A stretch of 64,000 nucleotides of DNA from NCBI GenBank assembly GCA_005405945.1, contig BJHW01000002.1:1-64000 (forward strand), written 5' to 3'. The notes beneath the pieces are model-generated. The model had not been told where the DNA came from, did not search any database, and saw nothing but the letters and a program-made list of their open reading frames with translations. Position numbers and translations under genes: made by a program. Within the stretch, counting starts at the first letter, position 1; the number at the start of each line of letters is the position of its first letter. Positions 1-14,200 of this stretch are shown here, one piece after another. The stretch comes from Streptomyces violaceusniger (GTDB taxonomy: Bacteria; Actinomycetota; Actinomycetes; Streptomycetales; Streptomycetaceae).

Positions 1-3000
1 GGATATGTGATGACCGGCAATACGGCCAGTGTGATGTCCGGGCGTGTGGCGTATGTGTTTGGTCTTGAGGGTCCGGCGGTGACGGTGGATACGGCGTGTT
101 CGTCGTCGTTGGTGGCGTTGCATCAGGCGAGTGTGGCGTTGCGTGGTGGTGAGTGTTCGATGGCGTTGGCCGGTGGTGTGGCGGTGATGTCGACTCCGGG
201 GACATTTGTGGAGTTCTCCCGGCAGCGTGGCCTGGCGGCCGATGGCCGGTGCAAGGCGTATGGCGAGGTGGCGGATGGGACTGGCTGGGGTGAGGGTGTC
301 GGGGTGTTGTTGTTGGAGCGGTTGTCGGATGCTCGGGCGCGGGGCATCGGGTGTTGGCGGTGGTGCGTGGTTCGGCGGTGAATCAGGATGGGGCGTCGAA
401 TGGGTTGACGGCGCCGAATGGTCCGTCGCAGGAGCGGGTGATTCGGCAGGCGCTGGCCAATGCGCGGTTGTCGGCGGCGGATGTGGATGCTGTCGAGGGT
501 CATGGGACGGGTACGACGCTGGGTGATCCGATCGAGGCGCAGGCGTTGCTGGCCACGTATGGGCAGGGCCGGGAGGACGGTCGTCCGTTGTGGCTGGGGT
601 CGTTGAAGTCGAACATCGGGCACACTCAGGCGGCTGCTGGTGTGGGTGGTGTGATCAAGATGGTCATGGCCCTGAACCGGGAGTTGCTGCCGCGCACGTT
701 GCATGTGGACCAGCCGTCGTCGCATGTGGATTGGGATGCGGGTGCGGTGGAGTTGCTGACCGATCCTGTGGCTTGGCCGCGCGGGAGCGGGTGCGGCGGG
801 CTGGTGTGTCGTCCTTTGGTGTGTCGGGGACGAATGCGCACGTCATTCTCGAGGAAGCGCCGGTGGAGGAGGCCTCGGGTGTGGAGGTGGTTGCCTCTGC
901 TGGTGGTGGTGTGACGCCGTGGGTGGTGTCGGGGCGTAGTGCGGGGGCGTTGGCGGCTCAGGCGGGTCGGCTGCTGGAGTATGTGCGTTCTGCTCAGGCT
1001 GATGGTGGTGGTGTGGATGCGGTGGGTGTGGGGCGTGCGCTGGTGGGTTCGCGTGCGGTGTTTGAGCACCGGGCGGTGGTTCTGGGTTCGGATGTGGAGG
1101 AGCTTGAGGCTGGGCTTAAGGGGCTGACGGAGGGCGACACCACGAGCAGTGTGATTGCGGGGCGTGCGCGGTCGGGTGGGCGTGTGGCGGTGTTGTTCTC
1201 GGGTCAGGGGAGTCAGCGGGCGGGGATGGGGCGGGAGTTGTATGACGCCTTTCCTGCGTTCGCATCAGCGTTCGATGAGGTGTGTGCTCGGTTCGACGTG
1301 CTGTTGGAGCGGCCGTTGAGGGAGGTGGTGTTCGCCGATGCTGTTTCGGGTGAGGGTGGGGGTTGTTGGATCGGACGGTGTTTACGCAGGCGGGGTTGTT
1401 TGCGTTGGAGGTGGCGTTGTTTCGGTTGATGGAGTCTTTTGGGGTGCGGGCGGATTTCCTGGCTGGTCACTCGATCGGTGAGGTGGTGGCGGCGTATGTG
1501 GCGGGGGTGTGGTCGTTGGAGGATGCCTGCGCGCTCGTCGCCGCTCGGGGACAGTTGATGCAGGATCTCCCGGCCGGTGGGGCGATGGCTTCGGTCCAGG
1601 CTGGCGCGGAGGAGATGGATCAGGCGCTGGGGTTCTGCGGGTTGGGTCTGGGCTTGGTGGGTGGTGGGGGTTGCGGCGGTTAATGGGCCGGATCAGGTGG
1701 TGGTCTCCGGTGAGGAGGCTGCGGTGGCCCGGGTGGCTGGGCATTGGCGTGGTCTGGGTCGGAAGGTGAAGGGTTTGCGGGTGGGGCATGGGTTCCACTC
1801 GGCGTTGATGGAGCCGATGCTGGACTCCTTCCGGGAGGTGTTGGAGGGGCTGTCGTTTGCTCCTCCGCGGTTGGCGGTGGTCTCCAATGTGACGGGCCGG
1901 CCGGCTGAGGTGGGGGAGGTGTGTTCGCCGGAGTATTGGGTGCGTCATGTCCGGCAGGCGGTGCTGTTCGGACCGGGTGTGGAATGGCTGGCCGAGCACG
2001 GTCAAGTGACACGCTTCGTGGAACTGGGACCCGATGGCGTTCTGAGCGCCATGGCCCACAACTGCCTCGCCCACCACAACGACCCCGGTTCTGGCGACCA
2101 GCCGGAGGTCATCGCATCCCTGCGCCGGGATCAGCCCGAGGTCAATGCCGTGCTGACCTGTCTGGCACGGCAGTTCGCCACCGGCACGTCTATCGACTGG
2201 ACCACCGCGCTCGGCGACAACAGCGTGCCGGGGGCTCACCTGGGCCTGCCCACTTACGCCTTCCAGCGGCAGCGCTACTGGCTCGAGGCCCCGCCCAAAC
2301 AACCAACGCCACCGACCTCGGCCTGGAAGCCGTCGAACACCCACTGCTCGGAGCCGCTCTGGAGCCACCAGCTGGCGATGGGGTCTTCCTGACGGGGCGC
2401 CTGTCGCTGGAGACGCATCCATGGCTGGCTGATCACCGGGTGCTGGGATCGGTGCTGGTGCCGGGAGCGGCACTGGTCGAGTTGGCTCTGAGCGCCGCAG
2501 CTCATGTGGGCTGTGACGTGGTGGAGGAGTTCACTCTCCAGGATCCGCTGATCCTTGCGGAGCGGGGTGGCGTCCAGCTTCAGGTTGTGGTCGGCGAGGC
2601 AGAAGAGGAAGGGCGTCGCAGCGTTCAGGTGCGGTCTCGACCAGATGTGGTCGACGGGGTGTGGAGCTCTCATGCGAGCGGGTTGCTGGTGGCGGGGAGT
2701 CGGCTGCTGCTGGTGGCGGGGTGGTGTTGGAGCAGTGGCCGCCGGTGGGTGCTGAGGTGGTGATGTCGGATCCGGAGGGGTTTTATGCCGGGTTCGCTGA
2801 GCGTGGGTTTGGCTATGGGCCGGCTTTCCGGGGGTTGGAGACGGTCTGGCGGTGTGGCGAGGAGGTGTTCGCGCAGGTCCGTCTTCCGCAGGAACGGGTC
2901 GGTGAGGCGGAGCGCTTCGGGGTGCATCCGGCACTGCTGGATGCCGTTTTGCATGCGGTGGCGTGGGCGGGCTTCGAGCAGCAACCGGATGCGGAGTTGG

Positions 3001-5149
3001 CCTCGGGTGCGGTGCGTGTTCCGTTTGCGTGGTCGGGGGTGCGGTTGCATGCCTCGGGTGCGTCGGTGGTGCGGGTGCGGTTGACCCGGGCCGGGTCGGA
3101 CGCGGTGGCGTTGGAGGTGGCGGATACGGCGGGTCAGCCGGTGGTGTCCATCGAGTCGCTGGCTCTGCGGCCGATCTCGGCTGAGCAGCTGCAGGCCGCC
3201 CAGACCAGCCGTTACGACTCGCTGTTCCAGCTGGACTGGCAACCTCTGGACTCTCCCGGGCTGCTGCTGGGGGTTCGTGGGCGGTCATGGGGCCCGACGC
3301 CGGGTTGGGCGAGGCGGTGGTCCGTGCGGGCGGGACGTATGCCCGCTACGCGGACGTATCCGCGTTGATCAGCGCGCTCGATGAGGGCGAGGCGGTACCC
3401 GGGACCGTGGTGCTGTCCTGCCCGACGAGCGGTGGTGAGGACGTGGGTGTCGGGGTGCGGGAGTCGCTGGCCGCTGTGCTGTCTTCGGTGCAACGGTGGC
3501 TTGGTGAGGAGCGCCTGTTTGGGTCCCGCCTGGTGGTGGCCACCTGTGGGGCGGTTGCCCCTGGGGTGGGGGAGGACGTTGCTGGTCTGGCGCAGGCTCC
3601 GGTGTGGGGCTTGTTGCGGTCGGTGCAGACGGAGAATCCCGGCCGATTCCTTCTGCTGGACCACGACCCTGACCACGGGATCAGCCGCGCTGCAGCGGAC
3701 GCGGTGGTGCGGGCGCTCGTCGCTGGTGAGGAGTCCCAGCTGGCGGTGCGGGGCGAGACCGTCCTGGTCCCGCGCTTGTCTCGTATGGCTGAGCCTGTAG
3801 CGGACGTCGAGGCGTCTGCGCGGTTGGTCTCCGGTGGGACGGTGTTGGTGACGGGGGCGTCGGGTGTGTTGGCGGGTGTGGTGGCTCGGCATCTGGTGGC
3901 TGAGCATGGGGTGGAGCATCTGCTGCTGGCCAGTCGTAGGGGCCCGGACGCACCGGGGGCGGCGGAGTTGGTGGCTGAGTTGGAGGCGGCGGGGGCGTCG
4001 GTGACGGTGGCCGCCTGCGATGTGGCCGACCGCGGAGCCGTACGCGAGCTGCTGGCCGCCATTCCGGCGGAGGTGCCGCTCAGGGGTGTGGTGCATACGG
4101 CGGGGGTCGTTGATGACGGTGTCGTGGAAGGGCTGACCGATGAGCGTGTCCAGCGGGTGTTGGCGCCGAAGGTGGACGCGGCGTGGCATCTGCATGAGCT
4201 GACCCAGGACATGGGCCTGGAGGCGTTCGTGCTGTACTCCTCTGTCGCGGCGACCCTCGGTGCTGGCGGGCAGGGGAGTTACGCGGCGGCCAACGCTTTC
4301 CTCGACGCCCTGGCCCAGCATCGCCACGCCCAGGGCTTGCCCGCTGTGTCCCTCGCCTGGGGCCTGTGGGCACAGGCCAGTGGGATGACCCGAAACCTCG
4401 GTGCTGCTGATGCGGCCCGTGCACATCGCTCGGGAATCGTTCCGCTGGCCACTGAGGATGCCCTGGCGCTGTTTGACCGGTCGATGCACGTGGGCCGTGG
4501 TGTGGTGCTGCCGGTGCGGATGGACCTCAAGGCGTTGGGGGATCGGCCGGTGCCGGTGCCGCCGGTGCTGCGTCAGTTGGTGCGCAGGCCGGTCCGGAAG
4601 GCAGCGGCCGGACACGGCGGTGGCACGGGCACTGAGTGGCGCGACCGGATCGCCATGGCCGTTCCCGAAGAGCGGGAGCAACTGCTGCTCGACCTGGTCC
4701 GCACCCACCTTGCCACTGTATTGGGACGAACCGACCCTCACGACATCGACGCTGACGGTGGGCTCCTCGAAATGGGCTTGGATTCACTCACCGCGGTGGA
4801 ACTCCGTAATCACCTCGGTACGGCAACAGGTCTTCGCCTGCCCACCACCGTGGTCTTCGATCATCCGACTTCCATAGCTCTCGCGAAGTATCTGGCCTCA
4901 CGCCTGGGTGACAGCATCTCGAAAACCGAAAGGTCCAGCGCACACGGCGTGCTGGCGGAAATCGAGAAGCTCCACGCGATGCTCAGCGGCGTTTCCCTTG
5001 CCGACGAGGAGCATTCCATGGCAGCTGGTCGATTGACGGATGTCCTGACTCAGTTCAAGAAGCGCGGCACGGGTGACGTCGCCGACGTCGAAAGCATCGA
5101 AGCAGCTACTGATGAGGAGCTGTTCGAACTCCTCGACGGCGACCTGTAA
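1..5149 (+). CDS. Type I polyketide synthase, 5'-partial: KS-AT-DH-KR-ACP (module 1), frameshifted
   Basis: One chain-extension module. The window opens inside the KS, just before its active-site motif DTACSSS (near nt 91). KS runs to about 830, AT 1190-2080, DH 2300-3190, KR 3290-4500, ACP 4660-4890, docking tail 4930-5149. The KS keeps VEGHGTGT and KSNIGH. The AT has GHSIGE and HGFHS, the malonyl-CoA pattern. The DH has HRVLGSVLVP, the intact HxxxGxxxxP motif, plus HPALLDAVLH. The KR shows VVDD (B-type) with the Ser and Tyr-x3-Asn residues present; no ER. The ACP serine is in GLDSL (4784-4786). The reading frame breaks eight times (near 340, 783, 1360, 1632, 1663, 2298, 2698, 3262), always by -1, and the parallel modules supply the missing base. 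I read this as one gene with consensus errors; a true pseudogene is less likely because domain order and motifs are intact. Confidence 0.9.
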
Positions 5150-5204
5150 CCCGTATTACTCCTCCGGACCTTTGGCCCACATCTTCTAGGAAGGCAATTC
5201 CTCG

Positions 5205-8200
5205 ATGGCGGACGCGGCGCAGCTACGTACGTACCTCAAGCGAGCCACTGTTGACCTGCGTGAGGCTCGGGGGCGCCTGCGCGAGGTTGAGGAGCGCGCG
5301 CGGGAGCCGATTGCGATTGTGGGGGTGGGGTGTCGGTATCCGGGTGGGGTGGGCTCGCCGGAGGGGTTGTGGGATTTGGTGGTGGGCGGGGTGGATGCGG
5401 TCTCGGGTTTTCCGGTGGATCGTGGTTGGGATCTGGAGGGGTTGTATGACCCGGATCCGGGGCATGCGGGGACGTCGTATGTGCGGGCGGGTGGGTTTTT
5501 GCATGATGCTGCTGATTTTGATGCGGAGTTTTTTGGGTTGTCGCCGCGTGAGGCGTTGGCGGTGGATCCGCAGCAGCGGTTGTTGTTGGAGGCGTCGTGG
5601 GAGGCGATGGAGCGGGCGGGGGTGGATCCGGCTGAGCTGCGTGGGTCGGCTACGGGTGTGTTCATGGGGGTGATGTACAACGACTATGCCTCGAGGTTGG
5701 CGGCTCTTCCGGCGGATCTTGAGGGCTATGTGGGGTCGGGTAGTGCTGGGAGTGTGGCGTCGGGGCGCCTGGCGTATGTGTTTGGTCTTGAGGGTCCGGC
5801 GGTGACGGTGGATACGGCGTGTTCGTCGTCGTTGGTGGCGTTGCATCAGGCGAGTGTGGCGTTGCGTGGTGGTGAGTGTTCGATGGCGTTGGCTGGTGGT
5901 GTGGCGGTGATGTCGACTCCGGGGACGTTTGTGGAGTTCTCCCGTCAGCGTGGTCTGTCGGTGGACGGGCGGTGTAAGGCGTATGCGGAGGCGGCGGACG
6001 GTACGGGCTGGGGTGAGGGTGTCGGGGTGTTGTTGCTGGAGCGGTTGTCGGATGCGCAGGCGAAGGGGCACCGGGTCCTGGCGGTAGTACGCGGCTCGGC
6101 GGTCAACCAGGACGGTAAGAGCAGCCAACTCACGGCGCCGAATGGTCCGTCGCAGGAGCGGGTGATTCGGCAGGCGCTGGCCAATGCGCGGTTGTCGGCG
6201 GCGGATGTGGATGCGGTCGAGGGTCATGGGACGGGTACGACGCTGGGTGATCCGATCGAGGCGCAGGCGTTGCTGGCTACGTATGGGCGGGAGCGTGAGG
6301 GCGGTCGTCCGTTGTGGCTGGGGTCGTTGAAGTCGAACATCGGCCATGCGCAGGCGGCTGCTGGTGTGGGTGGTGTGATCAAGATGGTCATGGCCCTGAA
6401 CCGGGAGTTGCTGCCGCGCACGTTGCATGTGGATCGGCCGTCTTCGCATGTGGACTGGGACGCTGGCGCGGTTGAGCTGCTGACTGAGGAGGTGGCTTGG
6501 CCGCGTGGGGAGCGGGTGCGGCGGGCCGGTGTGTCCTCTTTCGGCGTGTCCGGGACCAATGCCCACGTCATCCTCGAGGAAGCGCCGGTGGACGAGGCCT
6601 CGGGTGTGGAGGTGGTTTCCGCTGGCGGTGGTGTGACGCCGTGGGTGGTGTCGGGGCGTAATGCGGGGGCGTTGGCGGCTCAGGCGGGTCGGCTGCTGGA
6701 GTATGTGCGTTCTGCTCAGGCTGATGGTGGTGGTGTGGATGTGGTGGGTGTGGGGCGTGCGCTGGTGGGTTCGCGTGCGGTGTTTGAGCACCGGGCGGTG
6801 GTTCTGGGTTCGGATGTGGAGGAGCTTGAGGCTGGGCTTGCTGGGCTGGCCGAGGGCAAGGCCTTCGGCGGTGCCGGTGGCGTGGCTGCGGGGCGTGTGC
6901 GGTCGGGGCGTGTGGCGGTGTTGTTCTCTGGTCAGGGGAGTCAGCGGGCGGGGATGGGGCGGGAGTTGTATGACGCCTTTCCTGCGTTCGCGGCTGCCTT
7001 TGATGAGGTGTGTGCTCGGTTCGACGTGCTGTTGGAGCGGCCGTTGAGGGAGGTGGTGTTCGCCGATGCTGTTTCGGGTGAGGGTGGGGGGTTGTTGGAT
7101 CGGACGGTGTTTACGCAGGCGGGGTTGTTTGCGTTGGAGGTGGCGTTGTTTCGGTTGATGGAGTCTTTTGGGGTGCGGGCGGATTTCCTGGCTGGTCACT
7201 CGATCGGTGAGGTGGTGGCGGCGTATGTGGCGGGGGTGTGGTCGTTGGAGGATGCCTGCGCGCTCGTCGCCGCTCGGGGACAGTTGATGCAGGATCTCCC
7301 GGCCGGTGGGGCGATGGCTTCGGTCCAGGCTGGCGCGGAGGAGATGGATCAGGCGCTGGGGGTTCTGCGGGTTGGGTCTGGGCTTGGTGGGGTGGTGGGG
7401 GTTGCGGCGGTTAATGGGCCGGATCAGGTGGTGGTCTCCGGTGAGGAGGCTGCGGTGGCCCGGGTGGCTGGGCATTGGCGTGGTCTGGGTCGGAAGGTGA
7501 AGGGTTTGCGGGTGGGGCATGGGTTCCACTCGGCGTTGATGGAGCCGATGCTGGACTCCTTCCGGGAGGTGTTGGAGGGGCTGTCGTTTGCTCCTCCGCG
7601 GTTGGCGGTGGTCTCCAATGTGACGGGCCGGCCGGCTGAGGTGGGGGAGGTGTGTTCGCCGGAGTATTGGGTGCGTCATGTCCGGCAGGCGGTGCTGTTC
7701 GGACCGGGTGTGGAATGGCTGGCCGAGCACGGTCAAGTGACACGCTTTGTGGAACTGGGGCCCGATGGCGTTCTGAGCGCCATGGCCCACAACTGCCTGG
7801 CTCACCTCATCGAGGCCGAGTCCGGCCCTGGTGCTGAGCCGGAGGTCATCGCCTCCCTGCGCCGGGACCAGCCGGAGGTACAGGCCCTCTTGAATTGTCT
7901 GGCACGGCAGTTCGTCACTGGCGCGTCCATCGACTGGTCACCCGCGCTGGGGGCTGCCACCAACACTTCGGTGCCTCGGCTGGACCTGCCCACCTATGCC
8001 TTCCAACGGCAACGGTACTGGCTCGACGCTCCGCCCCAAGCAGTTGACGCCACCGGCATCGGGCAGGGGCATGTTGACCATTCGCTGCTCAGCGCGATGT
8101 TGAAGTCCGCGGCACACAATTCGGTCTACCTCACGGGCCGACTGTCGCTGGAGACGCACTCATGGCTGGCTGATCACCAGGTGCTGGAATCGGTGTTGGT

Positions 8201-11200
8201 CCCCGGAGCCGCGTTGGTCGAGTTGGTGATCCGTGCGGGCGATCAGGTCGGTTGCGGTCGGGTGGAGGAGCTGACGCTGGAAGCACCGTTGGTTCTGCCA
8301 GAGCGGGGCGGTGTCCAGGTGCAGGTGGTGGTCGAGGAGCCGGATGCGGCAGGTCTGCGGCCGGTTGCCGTCTACTCGCATCTCGAGGACGCGGCGAGCG
8401 CGGACGACGCGGTGTGGAACTGCCATGCGCGTGGGTTGTTGGCCGTTGAGGAGTCGGCTGCTGCTGGTGGGGTGGCGCTGGAACAGTGGCCGCCGGTGGG
8501 TGCTGAGGTGGTGATGTCGGATCCGGAGGGGTTTTATGCCGGGTTCGCTGAGCGTGGGTTTGGCTATGGGCCGGCTTTCCGGGGGTTGGAGACGGTCTGG
8601 CGGTGTGGCGAGGAGGTGTTCGCGCAGGTCCGTCTTCCGCAGGAACGGGTCGGTGAGGTCGAGCGCTTCGGGGTGCATCCGGCGCTGCTGGACGCCGTAT
8701 TGCATGCGGTGGCCATGATCGCTTCGGATGAGGACGAGCAAGCCGTACGTGTTCCGTTCGCGTGGTCGGGGGTGCGGTTGCATGCCTCGGGTGCGTCGGT
8801 GGTGCGGGTGCGGTTGACCCGGGCCGGGTCCGACGCTGTGGCGTTGGAGGTGGCGGACGCGGCGGGCCAGCCGGTGGTGTCCATCGAGTCTCTGGCCCTG
8901 CGGCCCATTTCGGCTGAGCAGCTACAGGCCGCCCGGACCAGCCGTTATGACTCGCTCTTCCAGCTGGACTGGCAGACCCTGGACTTCTCCGACCCATCGA
9001 ACGCGTCCGGGGGTCGTGGGCGTTCGTGGGGCCGGATGCCGCGCTGGGTGAGGCGGTGGGCCGCGCGGGCGGATCGTACGCTCGCTACGCGGACGTACCC
9101 GGGTTGATCAGCGCGCTCGATGAAGGCGATGCGGTGCCTGAGACCGTGGTGCTGGCCTGCCCGACGAGCGTCGGCGGCGGCGTGGTTACGGGGGTGCGGG
9201 AGTCGCTTTCGGCTGTGCTGTCTTCGGTGCAGCGGTGGCTTGGTGAGGAGCGGTTGGCCGGGTCCCGTCTGGTGGTGGCCACCTGTGGTGCGGTCGCCGC
9301 TGGGGCGGGTGAGGACGTTGCGGATCTGGTGCAGGCTCCGGTGTGGGGTTTGTTGCGGTCGGTGCAGACCGAGAACCCTGGCCGGTTCCTCCTCCTGGAC
9401 CACGAGCCCGACCACGGCAGCGAGATCAGCTCTGCTGCAGCGGACGCGGTGGTGCGGGTCATCACCGCTGGTGCGGAAGAGCCGCAGCTGGCGGTCCGGG
9501 GCGATACCGTCCTGGTTCCGCGCTTGTCCCGCGTGACCAAGCCCGTGACCCCTCAAGTGTCTACGCCGCTGGTCTCTGCCGGGACCGTGTTGGTGACGGG
9601 GGCGTCGGGTGTGTTGGCGGGTGTGGTGGCTCGGCATCTGGTGGCTGAGCACGGGGTGGAGCATCTGCTGCTGGCCAGCCGTAGGGGCCCGGATGCCCCG
9701 GGGGTGGCGGAGTTGGTGGCCGAGCTGGAGGCGGCGGGGGCGTCGGTCGCCGTGGCCGCGTGTGATGTGGCCGACCGCGAGGCCGTGCGTGAGCTGTTGG
9801 CAGGTGTTCCGGCGGAGGTGCCGCTGAGGGGTGTGGTGCATACCGCGGGGGTCGTTGATGACGGTGTTGTGGAGGGGCTGACCGATGAGCGTATTCAGCG
9901 AGTGCTCGGGCCGAAGGTGGATGGGGCGTGGCATCTGCATGAGCTGACCCGCGACATGGGCCTGGAGACGTTCGTGCTGTACTCCTCTGCCGCGGCCACG
10001 CTCGGTGCCGGTGGGCAGGGGAGTTACGCGGCGGCCAACGCATTCCTCGACGCCTTGGCTCAACACCGCCACGCTCAGGGACTGCCTGCTCTCTCCCTGG
10101 GCTGGGGGCTGTGGGCTCAAGCCAGCGGAATCACCCAGAACCTCAGCGAGACCGACATCGCCCGCATGGTACGCGGCGGCACCACCGGACTCACCACCGA
10201 AGAAGGTCTCGCCCTCTTCGACGCTGCTCAGGGTGTGGGGCGTGGTGTGGTGTTGCCGGTGCGTGTGGATGTGCGGGCGTTTCATGGGCGTGGTGGTGTG
10301 CCGGTTCCGGCGATGTTGCGGAATGTGGTGCGGGGTGGGGTGCGCCGGGTTGCGGTGGGGCGGGATGGTTCGGGTGCGTGGATGGATCGGTTGGCGGGGG
10401 TGGCGCCGCAGGAGCGTGAGCGGTTGCTGCTGGAGCTGGTCCGTTCCCATGTGGCGACGGTGCTGGGGCACGCGGATCCTGCTGGAATCGACGCCGACCG
10501 CGCGTTGAAGGATCTGGGCTTCGACTCCCTCACTGCGATCGAACTGCGTAATCAGCTTGGAGCGGCCACCGAGCTTCGACTCCCGACCACGTTGATCTTT
10601 GACTATCCGACGCCTTCGGCCATCGCCAGGTATCTGGACGGTCGGCTGGGTGCGGGTGTGCGGTCGGATGCCGCTGTTGCGGTGCCGGCTGTGGTGGGTG
10701 TGGATGTGGAGCCGATTGCGATTGTGGGGGTGGGGTGTCGGTATCCGGGTGGGGTGGCCTCGCCGGAGGAGCTGTGGGAGTTGGTGGCCGGCGGGACGGA
10801 CGCCATCTCCGGCTTTCCGGTGGATCGTGGTTGGGATCTGGAGGGGTTGTATGACCCGGATCCGGGGCATGCGGGGACGTCGTATGTGCGGGCGGGTGGG
10901 TTTTTGCATGATGCTGCTGATTTTGATGCGGAGTTTTTTGGGTTGTCGCCGCGTGAGGCGTTGGCGGTGGATCCGCAGCAGCGGTTGTTGTTGGAGGCGT
11001 CGTGGGAGGCGATGGAGCGGGCGGGGGTGGATCCGGCTGAGCTGCGTGGGTCGGCTACGGGTGTGTTCATGGGGGTGATGTACAACGACTATGCCTCGAG
11101 GTTGGCGGCTCTTCCGGCGGATCTTGAGGGCTATGTGGGGTCGGGTAGTGCTGGGAGTGTGGCGTCGGGGCGCCTGGCGTATGTGTTTGGTCTTGAGGGT

Positions 11201-14200
11201 CCTGCGGTGACGGTGGATACGGCGTGTTCGTCGTCGTTGATGGCGTTGCATCAGGCGAGTGTGGCGTTGCGTGGTGGTGAGTGTTCGATGGCGTTGGCTG
11301 GTGGTGTGGCGGTGATGTCGACTCCGGGGACGTTTGTGGAGTTCTCCCGTCAGCGTGGTCTGTCGGTGGACGGGCGGTGCAAGGCGTATGCGGAGGCGGC
11401 GGACGGTACGGGCTGGGGTGAGGGTGTCGGGGTGTTGTTGCTGGAGCGGTTGTCGGATGCGCAGGCGAAGGGGCACCGGGTGTTGGCGGTGGTGCGTGGT
11501 TCGGCGGTGAATCAGGATGGGGCGTCGAATGGGTTGACGGCGCCGAATGGTCCGTCGCAGGAGCGGGTGATCCGGCAGGCGCTGGCCAATGCCCGGTTGT
11601 CGGCGGCGGATGTGGATGCCGTGGAGGGTCATGGGACGGGCACGACGCTGGGTGATCCGATCGAGGCCCAGGCGCTGCTGGCCACCTATGGGCAGGGCCG
11701 GGAGGCTGGTCGTCCGTTGTGGTTGGGGTCGTTGAAGTCGAACATCGGGCACACGCAGGCGGCCGCCGGTGTGGGTGGTGTGATCAAGATGGTCATGGCC
11801 CTGAACCGGGAGATGCTGCCGCGCACCTTGCATGTGGACCAGCCATCCTCACACGTGGACTGGGATGCGGGTGCGGTTGAGCTGCTGACCGATCCTGTGG
11901 CCTGGCCGCGTGGGGAGCGGGTGCGGCGGGCCGGTGTGTCCTCCTTTGGTGTGTCGGGGACCAATGCGCACGTCATCCTCGAGGAAGCGCCGGTGGAGGA
12001 GGCCTCGGGTGTGGAGGTGGTTGCCTCTGCTGGTGGTGGTGTGACGCCGTGGGTGGTGTCGGGGCGTAGTGCGGGGGCGTTGGCGGCTCAGGCGGGTCGG
12101 CTGCTGGAGTATGTGCGTTCTGCTCAGGCTGATGGTGGTGGTGTGGATGTGGTGGGTGTGGGGCGTGGTCTGGTGGGTTCGCGTGCGGTGTTTGAGCATC
12201 GGGCGGTGGTTTTGGGTTCGGATGTGGAGGAGCTTGAGGCTGGGCTTGTGGGTCTGGTGCGGGGTGAGGCTGCTGGTGGTGGTGTGGTGGGTCGTGTGCG
12301 GTCGGGGGTGGGTCGGCCGGTGTTTGTTTTCCCTGGTCAGGGTGCGCAGTGGGTGGGGATGGGTGCGCGTTTGCTGGATGAGTCGGTGGTGTTTGCCGAG
12401 GGCATTGCTGAGTGTGAGCGGGTGTTGTCGGGGTGGGTGGGTTGGTCTGTGCGGGGGGTGTTGCGGCAGGAGGTGGGGGCGCCGTCGTTGGAGCGGGTGG
12501 ATGTGGTTCAGCCGGTGTCGTTTGCGGTGATGGTGGCTTTGGCTGGGGTGTGGCGGTCGTTTGGTGTGGAGCCGGCGGCTGTGGTGGGGCATTCCCAGGG
12601 TGAGGTGGCGGCCGCGTATGTGGCGGGTTTGTTGTCGTTGGAGGATGCGTGTCGGGTGGTGGTGTTGCGGTCGCGGTTGATCGGTGAGCGTTTGGCGGGG
12701 TTGGGCGGGATGCTGTCGGTGGCCGTGTCTCGGGATGAGGCTGTGGGGCGGATTGAGGCCGGTGTCTGGGGTGGGGTGGAGGTGGCCGCGGTCAATGGCC
12801 CTGGTTCGGTGGTGGTGGCTGGGCCTGCGGAGGCGGTGGAGCGGGTGCGGGGTGTGTGTGAGGAGCAGGGGGTGCGGGCGCGGCGGATTCCGGTGGACTA
12901 CGCCTCCCATACCGCGCAGGTTGAGCAGATCCGTACCGAGCTGGCCGAGGTCTTGGACGGCCTGACCCTGGCCGCTCCCCAAGGTCGTTGGGTGCCGTTG
13001 CTGTCGACGGTGACTGGGCAGTGGGTCTCACCCGGCGAGATGGATGGGGGGTATTGGTTCCGGAATTTGCGGCAGCCGGTGCGTTTTGCTGAGGCGGTGG
13101 GTGCTTTGGTCGCCGAGGGTTATGGGGTTTTTGTTGAGGTGAGTGCGCATCCGGTGTTGACGGTGGGTGTGGAGGAGGTGGTGGAGGTCGCTGGTGGTCA
13201 GGCGGTGGTGACCGGCACGTTGCGCCGTGACCAGGACACGCTCAGGCAGGTCCTGACTTCCCTGGCCCAGCTGCATGCCAACGGGGTGACCGTCGACTGG
13301 ACGCCCGTCTTGGGTGCTGTGTCGTCCGGGTCGGGTGGTGGGGTGTTGGTGTCCTTGCCGACGTATGCGTTCCAGCGGGAGCGTTACTGGCTCGATGCTC
13401 CGACCGTGGCGGCCGATGCCACGGGCCTGGGGCTGGAAACTCTTGAACACTCCCTCCTGGGGGCCGCGGTCCCTCTCGCTGAGGGCGGGCAGCTCTTCAC
13501 CGGACGCATCTCGCTGGAGACACACCCATGGCTGGCTGATCACCGCGTCTTGGACTCGGTGTTGGTACCACCAGCCGCGATGGTCGAGTTGGTCATCCGT
13601 GCGGGCGATCAGGTCGGTTGCGGTCGGGTGGAGGAGCTGACGCATGAAGCGCCGTTGGTTCTGCCCGAGCAAGGCGGTGTCCAGGTTCAGGTGGTGGTCG
13701 AGGAGCCGGATGAGACTGGTCTGCGGCCGGTTGCGGTCTACTCGCACCTTGAGGATGCGATGGGCTCCGATGATGCCGTGTGGAGCTCTCATGCGAGCGG
13801 GTTGCTGGTAGCGGGGGAGTCGGCTGCTGCTGGTGGCGGGGTGGTGTTGGAGCAGTGGCCGCCGGTGGGTGCTGAGGTGGTGATGTCGGATCCGGAGGGG
13901 TTTTATGCCGGGCTCGCTGAGCGTGGGTTTGGCTACGGTCCGGCTTTCCGGGGCGTGGAGGCGGTCTGGCGGCGTGGTGAGGAGGTGTTCGTGCAGGTCC
14001 GTCTTCCGCAGGAGCGGGTTGGAGAAGTGGAGCGGTTCGGAGTCCATCCCGCACTGCTGGACGCGGTCGTGCATGCCGTGGCCTTGGCGGACTTCGAGCA
14101 GCAGCCGGATGGGGCGTTGGGGTCGGGTGCCGTGCGTGTTCCGTTTGCCTGGTCGGGGGTGCGGTTGCATGCCTCGGGTGCGTCGGTGGTGCGGGTGCGA

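Noticed and set aside
1..5149. First PKS gene as a true pseudogene
   Set aside because: All eight breaks are -1 and are corrected by the parallel modules; catalytic motifs are intact. Consensus error explains this better.
5223..7805. Very long minus-strand open frames opposite the PKS genes
   Set aside because: They are His/Arg/Pro-rich mirror images of the KS and AT coding sequence, with no ribosome site or known domain. High GC leaves the opposite strand without stops.
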